Source of the DNA: Parabacteroides sp. AM08-6
GTDB lineage: Bacteria > Bacteroidota > Bacteroidia > Bacteroidales > Tannerellaceae
Assembly: GCF_003473295.1 (NCBI RefSeq)
Contig: NZ_QRMP01000003.1
Coordinates: 186,001-250,000 of the forward strand
Reading direction: 5' to 3'
Length of the DNA: 64,000 nucleotides
The notes beneath the pieces were generated by a model. It worked only from the letters and a program-made list of their open reading frames with translations. It was not told where the DNA came from and searched no databases. Positions 18,526 through 28,590 of this stretch are shown in pieces. The translations under genes were made by a program, and so were the position numbers. Position 1 is the stretch's first letter. Every line of letters starts with the position of its first letter.

Positions 18526-21354
18526 ATGAAAAATGTTTACAAGAAAGGTTATATCTTTTTATTCTTTTTATTAATAAACACGATAACAACACTGGCAGAC
18601 GACACAAAAGGTTCCATCGGAGGAACCATATCAGACAAATCCAATAAAGAGCCGTTAATCGGAGCTACCGTACAAATAGAAGGGACTACTTTCGGAGCTG
18701 TAGCCGATACAGATGGAAACTTCCTGATACCGGACTTAACTCCTGGGAGCTATAAAATATCAATCAAATATATATCCTATACGACCATCGAGCTAAATAA
18801 TGTGGTTATATCCAAAGGACAGAAAACAGTCTTGAATGTCGAGATGAGCGAAGCAAACCTAGCACTTGAAGGAGTTGTAGTGGTTGCACAGGTAAAACAG
18901 AATACGGACCTTGCAATACTGAAAGCGACAAAAACCGGCCTGCTGGTACAATCCGGTATCTCCGCCCAACAGATTATACGGACACAGGACCGGGATGCCT
19001 CCGAGGTGATTCGCCGCATTCCGGGTATCTCTATCATTGACGGTAAATTCGTGATGGTCCGCGGATTGGCACAACGGTATAACAATGTGTGGATTAACAA
19101 TGGCGCCGTACCGAGCTCCGAAGCGGACTCGCGTGCATTCTCCTTCGATATTATCCCAAGTTCGCAGATGGATAATATGATTGTGGTGAAAAGTCCCGCT
19201 CCGGAACTCCCTGCCGACTTCTCCGGAGGTTTCATCAAAATAAAGACAAAAGATGTTCCGGATCGCAATAGCTTTTCTTTCTCGGTAGGAGGAAGCGTAA
19301 ACGACCGGACTCATTTCCGTGATTTCATGTACAGCCCGGGAAGTGGAACCGACTTTTTAGGTTTCGACAATGGCATGCGTAAAATGGAAGGCTCTTATAC
19401 CAGCCGCTTGGACAATAATGACAAAACAGCTGTCGACCAGATTACTCGTAACGGGTTCAACAACAATTGGGCCATCAAGACCAAGACTCCGTTTGCCGAC
19501 TTGCGCCTGAATGCTTCTCTCAGTCATAAATTCGACTTGGAGGATGGCAGACGTCTCGCTATTATCGCCGCAGTGAATTATACCAATGCTTACAAAAGCC
19601 AATTGGATATGCTGAATGCGCGTTACAGCTTGTATGACGTAGTAAAAGACCAATCGGATTACAAAAACAGATATACGGATAATGTATATAGTAACGACAT
19701 TCGTCTGGGAGGTATGGTCAATGTGACTTTCATGCCAAATGAGCAGGATAAATATGAGTTTAAAAACATCATCAATCAGCTTGGGCAAAGTCGCTATACC
19801 ACTCGTAACGGTGTCCTCTTCAATAGCGGGCAATATATCCAGGAGCAACAGGAATATTTCTATAATAGCCGTACTACCTACAATGGACAGTTCACCGGTA
19901 CGCACAATCGCGATAATTCAAAGTTAGACTGGAGCATCGGTTATGCCTATGCCAATAAGAATCAGCCGGACCGGCGCATCATCAATCGCGAAGAAAACGG
20001 TTTCGCAGGAGATGCACATGAAGGCGAAATGCATATCGACCAGAACGAAATAAAACGTTTCTTTTATCGCTTAGACGAAAACATCGGTTCGGCGGCACTC
20101 AATTACCAACGCGATTTTAACCTTGGCAGCCTCCGTCCCACCCTGAAAGCCGGTGCTTATGCCGAATACCGCAACCGGAAATACAACAACCGGGCGTTCT
20201 TTTATCGCTGGAATGTGCAAAATGTACCTTCCGGTTTCGAATACATGGATGTTGTAAATGAAATCCTGACTCCTCAATATCTTGGAGTCGACAAGTTGTA
20301 TGTCTATGAAGACACCGATAATCGTGACAGTTACAAAGGGAACAACATTCTGGCTGCCGGATACCTCGGCGTAAGCATTCCTGTCAGTAAAATGGATATT
20401 TATGCCGGTGTACGCTATGAATACAACCGGATACAATTAACCGGCTACACAACGATTAAAGACTGGAAAAGCAAAGAATATAATTATCCGACCAATCATT
20501 TGTTCCCTTCATTGAATACCAATTACAAATTCAATGAACAAAATCAGCTGCGTTTAGCTTACGGTATGTCGGCAAATCGTCCGGAATTCCGCGAAATGTC
20601 CAACTCTGTTTATTACGATTTCGAGCTGTTCAGCAGTGTCATGGGTAATCCGGACCTGAAACCGGCTTATATTCAGAATGTAGACCTTCGGTACGAATAT
20701 TATCCGACACCAAATGAAGTTGCTTCGGTGGCCTTGTTCTACAAACGCTTCGACAATCCTATCGAATGGACTTATATCGATAATGGAGGTAATTATACCT
20801 ATACTTACGTAAATGCCCAAAATGCCGACAATTATGGGGTGGAAGTCGAAATCAAGAAAAACCTGGATTTCATCGGTCTGAAAGACTTCAGTTGGAATTT
20901 CAACGGGGCATATATCAACAGTAAGGTCCATTTTGAGAAAGGTAGTCAAGATAAGAACCGTCCCATGCAGGGACAATCGCCTTACCTTATTAACACGGGG
21001 TTCTTCTATCAGAACGACCGCTATGGTATCAATACCAGCATTTTATACAATCGCATTGGGAAACGTATCATGGAAGTAGGGAATGCCGACATGACGGAAG
21101 GCGGTTCTGTAAACAACGATTTTCCCGATACTTACGAATTGGCACGCAATACTATTGACCTGAACTTCAGCAAGAAGTTTGCTAAACGATGGGAAGTGAA
21201 AGCCAGTGTCCGCAACCTGCTGGGCGAAAAAGTGACATTCATCCAATATCCCAAGTTCTACGACTCCAACAATGTGCTTCAAGAGCGCGAACAAATTACA
21301 AAACAATACAAACCGGGTAGGAACTTCTTCCTTACCCTGAGTTACAGCTTATAA
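18526..21354 (+). CDS. TonB-dependent outer-membrane receptor with carboxypeptidase-like N-terminal domain
   Basis: 942 residues with signal peptide, then a CarboxypepD_reg-like domain (about 30-115, GSIGGTISDKSNKEPLIGATV), a plug domain (about 130-250) with PGISIIDGKFVMVRGLAQRY and PELPADFSGGFIKIKTKD, and a 22-strand barrel ending in LTLSYSL. The RGLxxRYN plug signature marks a receptor class distinct from SusC. It imports an unknown ligand using TonB energy. The next gene, 47 bases on, encodes a surface lipoprotein, so the two probably form one uptake unit. No substrate clue such as siderophore or vitamin genes is present. Confidence 0.88.
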   Translation: MKNVYKKGYIFLFFLLINTITTLADDTKGSIGGTISDKSNKEPLIGATVQIEGTTFGAVADTDGNFLIPDLTPGSYKISIKYISYTTIELNNVVISKGQKTVLNVEMSEANLALEGVVVVAQVKQNTDLAILKATKTGLLVQSGISAQQIIRTQDRDASEVIRRIPGISIIDGKFVMVRGLAQRYNNVWINNGAVPSSEADSRAFSFDIIPSSQMDNMIVVKSPAPELPADFSGGFIKIKTKDVPDRNSFSFSVGGSVNDRTHFRDFMYSPGSGTDFLGFDNGMRKMEGSYTSRLDNNDKTAVDQITRNGFNNNWAIKTKTPFADLRLNASLSHKFDLEDGRRLAIIAAVNYTNAYKSQLDMLNARYSLYDVVKDQSDYKNRYTDNVYSNDIRLGGMVNVTFMPNEQDKYEFKNIINQLGQSRYTTRNGVLFNSGQYIQEQQEYFYNSRTTYNGQFTGTHNRDNSKLDWSIGYAYANKNQPDRRIINREENGFAGDAHEGEMHIDQNEIKRFFYRLDENIGSAALNYQRDFNLGSLRPTLKAGAYAEYRNRKYNNRAFFYRWNVQNVPSGFEYMDVVNEILTPQYLGVDKLYVYEDTDNRDSYKGNNILAAGYLGVSIPVSKMDIYAGVRYEYNRIQLTGYTTIKDWKSKEYNYPTNHLFPSLNTNYKFNEQNQLRLAYGMSANRPEFREMSNSVYYDFELFSSVMGNPDLKPAYIQNVDLRYEYYPTPNEVASVALFYKRFDNPIEWTYIDNGGNYTYTYVNAQNADNYGVEVEIKKNLDFIGLKDFSWNFNGAYINSKVHFEKGSQDKNRPMQGQSPYLINTGFFYQNDRYGINTSILYNRIGKRIMEVGNADMTEGGSVNNDFPDTYELARNTIDLNFSKKFAKRWEVKASVRNLLGEKVTFIQYPKFYDSNNVLQEREQITKQYKPGRNFFLTLSYSL

Positions 21355-21401
21355 TATCATAAAACAAAAATATCTTTATTATTTAATTAAACAGAGAGAA
21401 T

Positions 21402-22937
21402 ATGAAAAAGATTAGTTTAGCAAATGTATTCTTTACAATGGTAGCAACCGTCATCTCCATGACTGCATGTAGTGACGACGAGAAAGGTACGGAACCCGGT
21501 ACAAATCCGGATGAGAAAAACGAACTGGAAGATGTCATCCTCTTCAAAGGTGAAGACGGAACCGTTAGCCAGTTAGGTAGCGGAGAACAGGAATTTACAA
21601 TGCCGAAAGGAAAATATACATTGAAGAAAGGTACTTACCTTATGAAAGGTTGGTGTTATGTTGCCGACGGAGTGGAACTGACAATCGAACCGGGAACCGT
21701 CATCAAAGGCGATAAAGATACTAAGGCTGCTCTGATTGTTGAACCGGGCGGTAAATTATTTGCCAAAGGTACAGCCGATGCACCTATCGTAATGACTTCG
21801 GAACAAGCTCCGGGTTCACGCCGTCCGGGTGACTGGGGTGGATTGATTATCTGCGGAAAGGCTAAGAACAATGCCGGAACAAAACAAATTGAAGGAGGTC
21901 CGAGAACCGTTTACGGAGGCGATGATGATAATGACAATTCGGGTATCATCAGTTATGTTCGCGTGGAATTTGCCGGTTATCCATTCAGAACTGACGAAGA
22001 AATTAACGGTATCACCTTCGGTTCTATCGGAAGAGGTACACAGGTAGACCATTTGCAGGTATCTTATTCCAATGATGACTCTTACGAATGGTTCGGCGGT
22101 ACGGTCAATTGCAAATATTTGGTAGCTTACCACGGTTGGGACGACGAATTCGATACCGACAACGGTTTTTCCGGTAAACTGCAGTTCCTGCTGAGTGTAC
22201 GTAATCCGAAAATCGCAGATACTTCTCTGTCCAACGGCTTTGAATCCGATAATGATGGAGATGGCTCAACTAAAAATCCTTTCACGACTTGTACATTCAG
22301 CAACGTTACTTTTGTAGGTCCGATAGGACAAGCCAGCGACTTTACCAATACTTCCGATTATATCAATGGTGGAGTCTTGAACCCGAACAACGGTTCTAAG
22401 ACAGGAACATTCCAGGCAGCTATGCAAATTCGTCGTAATAGTAAGCTGAATTGTTTCAATACAGTTGCGATGGGTTATCCGGTAGGTTTGTTATTAGATA
22501 ACCAAAAAGGTACAACCCAGACATGGGCTACCAACGGCGACCTGAAACTCAACAACCTGTACTTTGCCCAGATGACTGTATTAGGTTCCGACGTAAATAA
22601 ATCGTGGAAAGACTTGTATTCAATCGACGGAACGAATGAAGAAGCAGGTAAAATTTCCTTCTCGCACGATTTCTTCCTGAAACAGGCAGGCAACAAGTAC
22701 TTCGAAACAATTGCAGAACTGGGTCTGAATCAGCCGAACAGTTTAGCCGCTTCTCCTAATTATGGTCCGAAATCCGGTAGCCCGCTATTAGGACATTCCA
22801 ACCTGTTCGATGATGCTATGTTGAGCGACTCTTTCTTCGAAAAAGTAGATTATATCGGTGCTTTCAAAAGCGACTCCGATGCTGACAACTGGCTGAAAGG
22901 TTGGACAAACTTCGACCCGCAGAACACTGTTTATTAA
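21402..22937 (+). CDS. Surface lipoprotein, probable right-handed beta-helix, partner of the TonB receptor
   Basis: 511 residues. Lipoprotein signal MKKISLANVFFTMVATVISMTAC followed by SDDEKG, which fits the acidic export signal that sends lipoproteins to the cell surface in Bacteroidota. The body is rich in Gly/Asn/Asp turns (TKAALIVEPGGKLFAKGTADAPIVMTSEQ, then GGLIICGKA), as in parallel beta-helix proteins, with acidic loops (YGGDDDNDNSG, SNDDSYEWFGG, ESDNDGDGS) that may bind calcium. It is transcribed with the receptor and likely captures its ligand. Ligand unknown. Confidence 0.75.
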   Translation: MKKISLANVFFTMVATVISMTACSDDEKGTEPGTNPDEKNELEDVILFKGEDGTVSQLGSGEQEFTMPKGKYTLKKGTYLMKGWCYVADGVELTIEPGTVIKGDKDTKAALIVEPGGKLFAKGTADAPIVMTSEQAPGSRRPGDWGGLIICGKAKNNAGTKQIEGGPRTVYGGDDDNDNSGIISYVRVEFAGYPFRTDEEINGITFGSIGRGTQVDHLQVSYSNDDSYEWFGGTVNCKYLVAYHGWDDEFDTDNGFSGKLQFLLSVRNPKIADTSLSNGFESDNDGDGSTKNPFTTCTFSNVTFVGPIGQASDFTNTSDYINGGVLNPNNGSKTGTFQAAMQIRRNSKLNCFNTVAMGYPVGLLLDNQKGTTQTWATNGDLKLNNLYFAQMTVLGSDVNKSWKDLYSIDGTNEEAGKISFSHDFFLKQAGNKYFETIAELGLNQPNSLAASPNYGPKSGSPLLGHSNLFDDAMLSDSFFEKVDYIGAFKSDSDADNWLKGWTNFDPQNTVY

Positions 22938-23000
22938 TCTTTTATATGATTTTGCCACATAAAAAGGCTCCCGTCGCGAGATGAGGGTACTGAAAAAGTT

Positions 23001-23084
23001 CCTTAAGGTTCTTTCTTAACAAAACCGGCATATATCCATAAAGCGTTAGGATATATGCCGGTTTATCATGAAAGAACCCTAAGG
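23001..23084. terminator. Long nested bidirectional terminator
   Basis: Inner arms AAACCGGCATATATCC (about 23022-23037) and GGATATATGCCGGTTT (23049-23064) are perfect; outer arms CCTTAAGGTTCTTTC (23001-23015) and GAAAGAACCCTAAGG (23070-23084) pair with one mismatch. It separates convergent genes. Confidence 0.85.
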
Positions 23085-23119
23085 ATATTCTCAAAGCTTT
23101 CTTCTAAGAAAGTTAATTG

Positions 23120-24886
23120 CTATTCCCCATTAAAAGAACAAAATGGAGAATATGGTCCCACCGGTAATATTTCTATAAACTCTTTTTCCGGTACCGGTTC
23201 AAATTCCATTTCAACAATAATACGAACCGGAATATTGTTTTGAAGCTGTTCCCTGGCAGAATTAATTTTCTGGATAAGCGTCCCACGAACATCTCTTTGC
23301 AAAGAGAATGCATTCATTCCCATATATTCATCATCATAATCATCTACCTCAATATATACAATCATACCACGAATAGTTGTTTTCACAAATTTCTTCTTTT
23401 TGGGAGGATCTGCTTTCGTGGCAATTTTGCGAATAGTTGTTTTTACGAATGCACGATATATGGAAGGTCCTTGATCTACTATCAAGCTTTCCATTGTCTT
23501 AGAGTTTGCTATTATCAATTCATCCTTTACTCCAATTACGCTACCATAACTTTCCGGGGCATCATTATCTGATACTTTTCGCGTATAAGTTGATTTTGAA
23601 GCCACAAATAAATCCGACCAGAAAGGATCGTCATCCGGCAAATCCAGAATTTCAGACAAAGGCTGAATGCCGTCAACTTCTTCTGTCCCGTCTATATCAC
23701 CGCCTCCATCCGGAATTTCCGGTATTTCATACGAAATAGCATCTTCAGGATAAGATGAAACATGGAACATCAAATCATTGCAATCGCCATCTCCTTTCAT
23801 ATAATTAATCCACTCATTTGGCAAGTCTTCAAAACCGACAACGACAAAGTTATCTTTCTTAAATAATACCGTATGATTTTTATTACCGGATTCCGGATTC
23901 CATTCCGGATAAGAGTAAAAGCGGAAAAGACCTTCATTGACAGACCTGCGTAACAAACTATATCCATCTGTCCTTATAACCCAACCAATAGAAGTTCCTT
24001 TAGGGAAAGTAGTCTGATACTTTCCCGTTTTCGAATTATAATACTTCAATTGCACAGCATCGCCAGCTTTGAGTCCCGAACTAAACAACCGTACAATATT
24101 TGCTCTCGGAAAAGCAATAATCTCATGAATGGAATTTGGATCTACATTTTTAATATCTCCTTCATAAGTGAAATACCCGAGAACATTATCGAACAGACTG
24201 CCGGAATGCAACATACTAATCCAGATTTCTGCATCTTTCTCCACATAAATATCCGTCCGTTTGTTATACTCCGGATTAGCCTTTTTCCACTCAGGGAAGG
24301 CCTTATTGACTGCTTGCAAAACAGAACTGCTAATCTTTTCTGTTTTACTGACATAATCAGGTTTTCCCAAAGAATTCCACCCTCCAAGTGTATAGAACGG
24401 GAAATTATTCGAAGCACGGCTTATCGCTTTAGTTTCCGCACTCTCCGAAAATTCAATTTCCTCAGGTACAACAGTACCATTCTCTATCTTTCCGTAAAGC
24501 AAAGGAGGCACTCCTATATAGGAGGAATAAACATACACTTCCTTCACCTGTTCCGATAGAGAGCGAGATAAATCATATTCGCCTTTTCCATTCGTTACAC
24601 CTGTCAAAATAGGTGATACATCTACTTTTTTTATTATCATTCCGGCATTAATCTCTACCGGATTTTCTTTATAGACCTCAAATGCGACCCTATACCCTTC
24701 CGGAACATCATATTTGAGATTGAACGAGACTGTTTGTGTACCAATTTCACTTATTGCACACAATTGCTTAGATGAATCTCCGCCATTTATTGTTTCCCCC
24801 AAATCAGAATCCGTACAGGAAACAAGTAACAATGCCAAGAGTCCATACACCATTTTTTTTAAATAAATCCGAATGTTTGTGCTCAT
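23120..24886 (-). CDS. LruC-domain / DUF4842-type lipoprotein
   Basis: 588 residues; lipoprotein signal ending ALLLVSC near residue 24, followed by TDSD. The middle carries a DUF4114-like segment (NFVVVGFEDLPNEW, then GDGDCNDLMFHV), an acidic calcium-site-like motif common to LruC proteins. The last 170 residues hold basic KATRKK-type stretches and an EFEPVPEKEFIEILPVGPY tail. It is monocistronic, between a terminator and a divergent sensor kinase. Probably a cell-surface or fimbria-associated protein; role unknown. Confidence 0.7.
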   Translation of the reverse strand: MSTNIRIYLKKMVYGLLALLLVSCTDSDLGETINGGDSSKQLCAISEIGTQTVSFNLKYDVPEGYRVAFEVYKENPVEINAGMIIKKVDVSPILTGVTNGKGEYDLSRSLSEQVKEVYVYSSYIGVPPLLYGKIENGTVVPEEIEFSESAETKAISRASNNFPFYTLGGWNSLGKPDYVSKTEKISSSVLQAVNKAFPEWKKANPEYNKRTDIYVEKDAEIWISMLHSGSLFDNVLGYFTYEGDIKNVDPNSIHEIIAFPRANIVRLFSSGLKAGDAVQLKYYNSKTGKYQTTFPKGTSIGWVIRTDGYSLLRRSVNEGLFRFYSYPEWNPESGNKNHTVLFKKDNFVVVGFEDLPNEWINYMKGDGDCNDLMFHVSSYPEDAISYEIPEIPDGGGDIDGTEEVDGIQPLSEILDLPDDDPFWSDLFVASKSTYTRKVSDNDAPESYGSVIGVKDELIIANSKTMESLIVDQGPSIYRAFVKTTIRKIATKADPPKKKKFVKTTIRGMIVYIEVDDYDDEYMGMNAFSLQRDVRGTLIQKINSAREQLQNNIPVRIIVEMEFEPVPEKEFIEILPVGPYSPFCSFNGE

Positions 24887-25068
24887 AGTTGTAAAATCTC
24901 TTGTTTATTTACAAAGTAAGTATTAATTTTTAACAATTCCACTGTTTATTATTATTAATTTCACTTTAAGCATATTATTTCAGCCATTTCTAAGTATTTT
25001 TAACTATTCACTACAAAGACGTCTGATTTTCAATCACACCAAAATATATTAATTCCAAATATTCTAAT

Positions 25069-25076
25069 TACATTTG
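25069..25076 (+). promoter_or_regulatory. -7 box for the sensor kinase gene
   Basis: TACATTTG matches TAnnTTTG. Transcription would start near 25083, which rules out a start codon at 25074 and disfavours ATG 25089, leaving ATG 25128. The upstream 24887-25068 stretch is AT-rich with no other feature seen. Confidence 0.65.
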
Positions 25077-25127
25077 CAAAGACTCTATATGAGAACCATT
25101 TCTAATTTTAACAAACTCTATATTCGA

Positions 25128-27173
25128 ATGAAAAGAACCTATATTATACTTTTACTGACTTTAATCGGTAGTTTCCACTTCATCTATAGTGCTGAGACGA
25201 AACAAGACCAAGATAGTCTGATAAAACTTTTAGCAAAGACCTCCAATGCCAGTATACGTTTGGAACTCTTGGAAAAAATGTCTCTTTTACATTTAGACGA
25301 TTCAAGTGGCGTCGAATGGTTACAACAAATGAGAAAAGAAGCTCAAGAAGCCAAAGTTCAAGAAAAAGAAGATTGGGCTATTCGCAGCTTAGCCCGTTTC
25401 TACTACAACAAAGCCAATGAAGACAGCATTAATCATTATGTTGCTTTATCAGACTCAATGGTTAAAGTATTAGGAAAATACACAGATAATTATTTTGACG
25501 CACAAACATTTCTTTGTCAATCTTATTTATGGAGCGACCAATTGGAAAAATCGGCAGACTTAGCAATCCGTTTATACAACTTGGCTAAAGAAAACAAAAA
25601 TGATAATGGTATAATCTGTAGCAGCGAAACACTAGGACTCATCAACCAACGTGTCGGAAGAGACAGTACAGCTCTTAGGTTTTTTCTTGAAGGTCTGGTA
25701 TTATTAGAAAACAATCCCAAACAAAAACGTTACCTTGCACAGTTTTTAAACAATATCATTGAATCTGAGATAAAACTGGGACGTTCTGATGACGCCCATA
25801 CTCATCTGCAGCAATTAGAAGAACTGATTGAAAAAATACAAAACGGAGAATTCGGTCCAGACCCATCTTTTCCCTATGCCCGTTGTATTGTACTCATGAA
25901 CGCATATTACATCAATCTATATGTATCAGAAAAAAACGCTAATGCCGCTAAAAAACACATCGAACATGCGAACTCTTATCTGGATAAACAAGATGACGGA
26001 TATGTCGATTACTATTATTTATTTAGCTTAGCAAACTATTATAAACTAACAGAACAATATGTCAAAGCACTGGAAAAGGTAAACAAGGCGATAGAACTTG
26101 ACTACAACCCTGAGGTGATGAGACTAAAAGGGGAAATATTATTCGACATGGGAAATACACGTGAGGCTGCTATCCAATACCGTACGACACTTAAACTAAA
26201 TGAAGAAATGAACAGTGCGGCATTTGTTCGTCAGCTAAGCCAATTGCATGCCTTGCACGATATGAATAACCTTGAGTTGCAAGTCAAAGAACTTCGGGTT
26301 AAAGAGCTCGAACTAGGAGCCAAACAACAACAATTAAAATGGACGTTTGCCTTGATTACTCTTCTTATATGTATTTTAATATTAGGTACAATTGTTTACT
26401 TGCACGCCTGTAGGCTTAAAAACGAATTACAGAGAGACAAGTCAGCATTGCTGGAATCGGAAAAAGAATTACGTATTGCGCGTGACCGGGCTGAAGAGTC
26501 AGACCGTCTCAAAAGTTTATTTTTATCCAATATGAGCCACGAAATACGTACTCCATTGAATGCAATCGTAGGTTTTGCCCAAATTCTGGAAGATGAAATG
26601 GAAGATGGAGACGAACGAAAAGAATATACCCATATTATTACTGAAAATTCAGCTTTGTTGCTGAACCTCGTCAACGACATTCTGGATGTATCCCGCCTGG
26701 AGTCGGAACGATATCGTTTTACTTTTGCCGAACAAAATCTGGCAGATTGCTGCCGTAGTGCCCTCACCAGTGTTGAACACCGCGTAAAACCGGGAGTAAA
26801 GCTAAAATTCTCACCCGATGACGAAACATTCATTCTCAGCACCGACAAACTCCGTCTGCAACAAGTGTTAATCAACCTGGTTGGTAACGCCACCAAGTTC
26901 ACGGAAACAGGTTTTATCGAACTTGCTTATACAATCGACAAAGCAGGAGGTTTTGTCCGTTTCACCGTTACAGATACAGGATGCGGTATCCCAGCCGATA
27001 AGCAGGATGCTATATTCGAACGATTTGAAAAGTTGAACGAATGTATACAAGGAACGGGCTTGGGCCTTTCCATTTGCCGCATCATTGCTGAAAGATTCAA
27101 AGGGGAAGTCCTGATTGATAAAGAATATACAGATGGCGCCCGCTTTATTTTTACACATTCATTGAACCTCTAA
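25128..27173 (+). CDS. TPR-domain membrane sensor histidine kinase
   Basis: 681 residues from ATG 25128, chosen because it gives a clean signal sequence (MKRTYIILLLTLIGSFHF). Periplasmic part (about 30-400) is made of TPR-like helical repeats, then one transmembrane helix (FALITLLICILILGTIVYL), a coiled coil, HisKA with FLSNMSHEIRTPLNAIVGF (phospho-His471) and an HATPase domain with N box QVLINLVGNATKF, G1 DTGCGIP and G2 GTGLGLSICR. No receiver or DNA-binding domain is attached and no response regulator lies nearby, so the partner is elsewhere. Confidence 0.9.
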   Translation: MKRTYIILLLTLIGSFHFIYSAETKQDQDSLIKLLAKTSNASIRLELLEKMSLLHLDDSSGVEWLQQMRKEAQEAKVQEKEDWAIRSLARFYYNKANEDSINHYVALSDSMVKVLGKYTDNYFDAQTFLCQSYLWSDQLEKSADLAIRLYNLAKENKNDNGIICSSETLGLINQRVGRDSTALRFFLEGLVLLENNPKQKRYLAQFLNNIIESEIKLGRSDDAHTHLQQLEELIEKIQNGEFGPDPSFPYARCIVLMNAYYINLYVSEKNANAAKKHIEHANSYLDKQDDGYVDYYYLFSLANYYKLTEQYVKALEKVNKAIELDYNPEVMRLKGEILFDMGNTREAAIQYRTTLKLNEEMNSAAFVRQLSQLHALHDMNNLELQVKELRVKELELGAKQQQLKWTFALITLLICILILGTIVYLHACRLKNELQRDKSALLESEKELRIARDRAEESDRLKSLFLSNMSHEIRTPLNAIVGFAQILEDEMEDGDERKEYTHIITENSALLLNLVNDILDVSRLESERYRFTFAEQNLADCCRSALTSVEHRVKPGVKLKFSPDDETFILSTDKLRLQQVLINLVGNATKFTETGFIELAYTIDKAGGFVRFTVTDTGCGIPADKQDAIFERFEKLNECIQGTGLGLSICRIIAERFKGEVLIDKEYTDGARFIFTHSLNL

Positions 27174-27182
27174 AATTATTAT

Positions 27183-27190
27183 TACATTTG
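27183..27190 (+). promoter_or_regulatory. -7 box for the DUF3843 gene
   Basis: TACATTTG, 31 bases before the start codon, so this gene is transcribed separately from the kinase. Confidence 0.6.
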
Positions 27191-27221
27191 TGCGCTTAAT
27201 AATTTCTAACTATCGAAGTGC

Positions 27222-28481
27222 ATGAAAAACATTAAAATCTATCCGAAAGACTGGTTGCAACTGCATCCTTATAAACAATCAACTCCTATTGACCTATATT
27301 ACACCAATATAGCCAATCAGATTTATGATATAATGGAACAAACCCGGTTGGCCTATTCGTTCGAGAAAGAAGAAGTTTCACAAATTTGCATCCGCATAGC
27401 AGCTTATTTCGAAGATGTCATCTCAAGGTTAAATATCTGGCGTTCATTCATACTCGAACACAAACGTCTGTTTGGTAATTATCTTCCCTTCTATATACCA
27501 GATGACCATTATTATGACGACGAAGTAAACTACGAAGATATCTGTTTTCTAATCTGGCATTACATACAACAATATTACGGTACTCGCAAGGGAACCTTTG
27601 TCAGTCCGGATAATGAAACCAGCATTGAAACAGCCCGTCTGGTTTATCAACTATTTTGCGACGAATGGGCAACAGCTCCCGAGAACGAACAGATGCAAAA
27701 GTTATTCGCTCCCGAAACACGTTACGATACAACAGAAAAATACAATGAGCTTTTGTATTGGTTCCATTACAATTCGTATCTGACGCCCGCAGCAAAAGTA
27801 GAAATGACGGAAACTTTCAAAACCTATAGCAAAGAAAATCCGGGAAATGAAAGTAATACACAGGTAATTATGATAATCCATGATTCACTTGCCCACATCA
27901 GCAAAACACCATTTCTAGCTTATACATCCCCCAAATGGCTGTCGTTAATCTTGCCCGAAACCCATCCCGACCACGAAAATTTTGTGGCGGAAGGCGAAAA
28001 GACACAGACATTTGTCGACCCGGCCCTCGTAGAAAACCAAGCTGTTTATAAAGAACATTACGATAAATTTATTACGGCAACTGAAGGAAAGCTCCTCGTA
28101 TACTTCAGCAATAAACGTGATTTTCTGGATTTTATAACCAACAAACTGGGACTGGATAGCAGCGAGGCTTCTGCCGAAGATGACTCTTTCCGGAAATTTG
28201 CCATCTATGCCACCCCGACAGAAGGCCTGCAAGTATTGACTAATGGCATCGAATATATCAAAGACGAACACAATCCTTTTTATGACAAGAAAAAAGCAGA
28301 GTCTCAGGCCCTATCCTTTTTCATAGTCCATCAATGCAGCGTTCATTTATTAAAAGAGCTGGAAGAACGCGATATGCTGGCTGACGCGCAAATAAAAAGT
28401 CAAATCAGCCCGGAACGAGGGAAAGCAATTATTCATGAAAACTGGCAATTCCTGTCCAGATATTTCCTGAGAGATTATTAA
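27222..28481 (+). CDS. DUF3843 family cytoplasmic protein
   Basis: 419 residues, no signal peptide or membrane segment. Helical, rich in aromatic residues (DWLQLHPYKQSTPIDLYYTNIANQIYD, then YYDDEVNYEDICFLIWHYIQQYYGTRKG). The fold and length fit DUF3843, found almost only in Bacteroidota and without a known function. It has its own -7 box and a terminator, with no operon partners. Confidence 0.75.
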   Translation: MKNIKIYPKDWLQLHPYKQSTPIDLYYTNIANQIYDIMEQTRLAYSFEKEEVSQICIRIAAYFEDVISRLNIWRSFILEHKRLFGNYLPFYIPDDHYYDDEVNYEDICFLIWHYIQQYYGTRKGTFVSPDNETSIETARLVYQLFCDEWATAPENEQMQKLFAPETRYDTTEKYNELLYWFHYNSYLTPAAKVEMTETFKTYSKENPGNESNTQVIMIIHDSLAHISKTPFLAYTSPKWLSLILPETHPDHENFVAEGEKTQTFVDPALVENQAVYKEHYDKFITATEGKLLVYFSNKRDFLDFITNKLGLDSSEASAEDDSFRKFAIYATPTEGLQVLTNGIEYIKDEHNPFYDKKKAESQALSFFIVHQCSVHLLKELEERDMLADAQIKSQISPERGKAIIHENWQFLSRYFLRDY

Positions 28482-28522
28482 AACGTAAACATAAATTCCA
28501 GAAAAAAGTATCTGGTTTAAAA

Positions 28523-28581
28523 GAAAACGCCCGGATATACCAGCAAAAGGATGCTTCCTTATCTGGTATCCGGACGTTTTC
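28523..28581. terminator. Strong bidirectional terminator
   Basis: GAAAACG plus CCGGATA plus ACCAG (28523-28543) pairs with CTGGTATCCGG plus CGTTTTC (28563-28581), broken only by one bulge and one mismatch. It serves the convergent DUF3843 and GH97 genes. Confidence 0.85.
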
Positions 28582-28590
28582 TCTGTTAAT

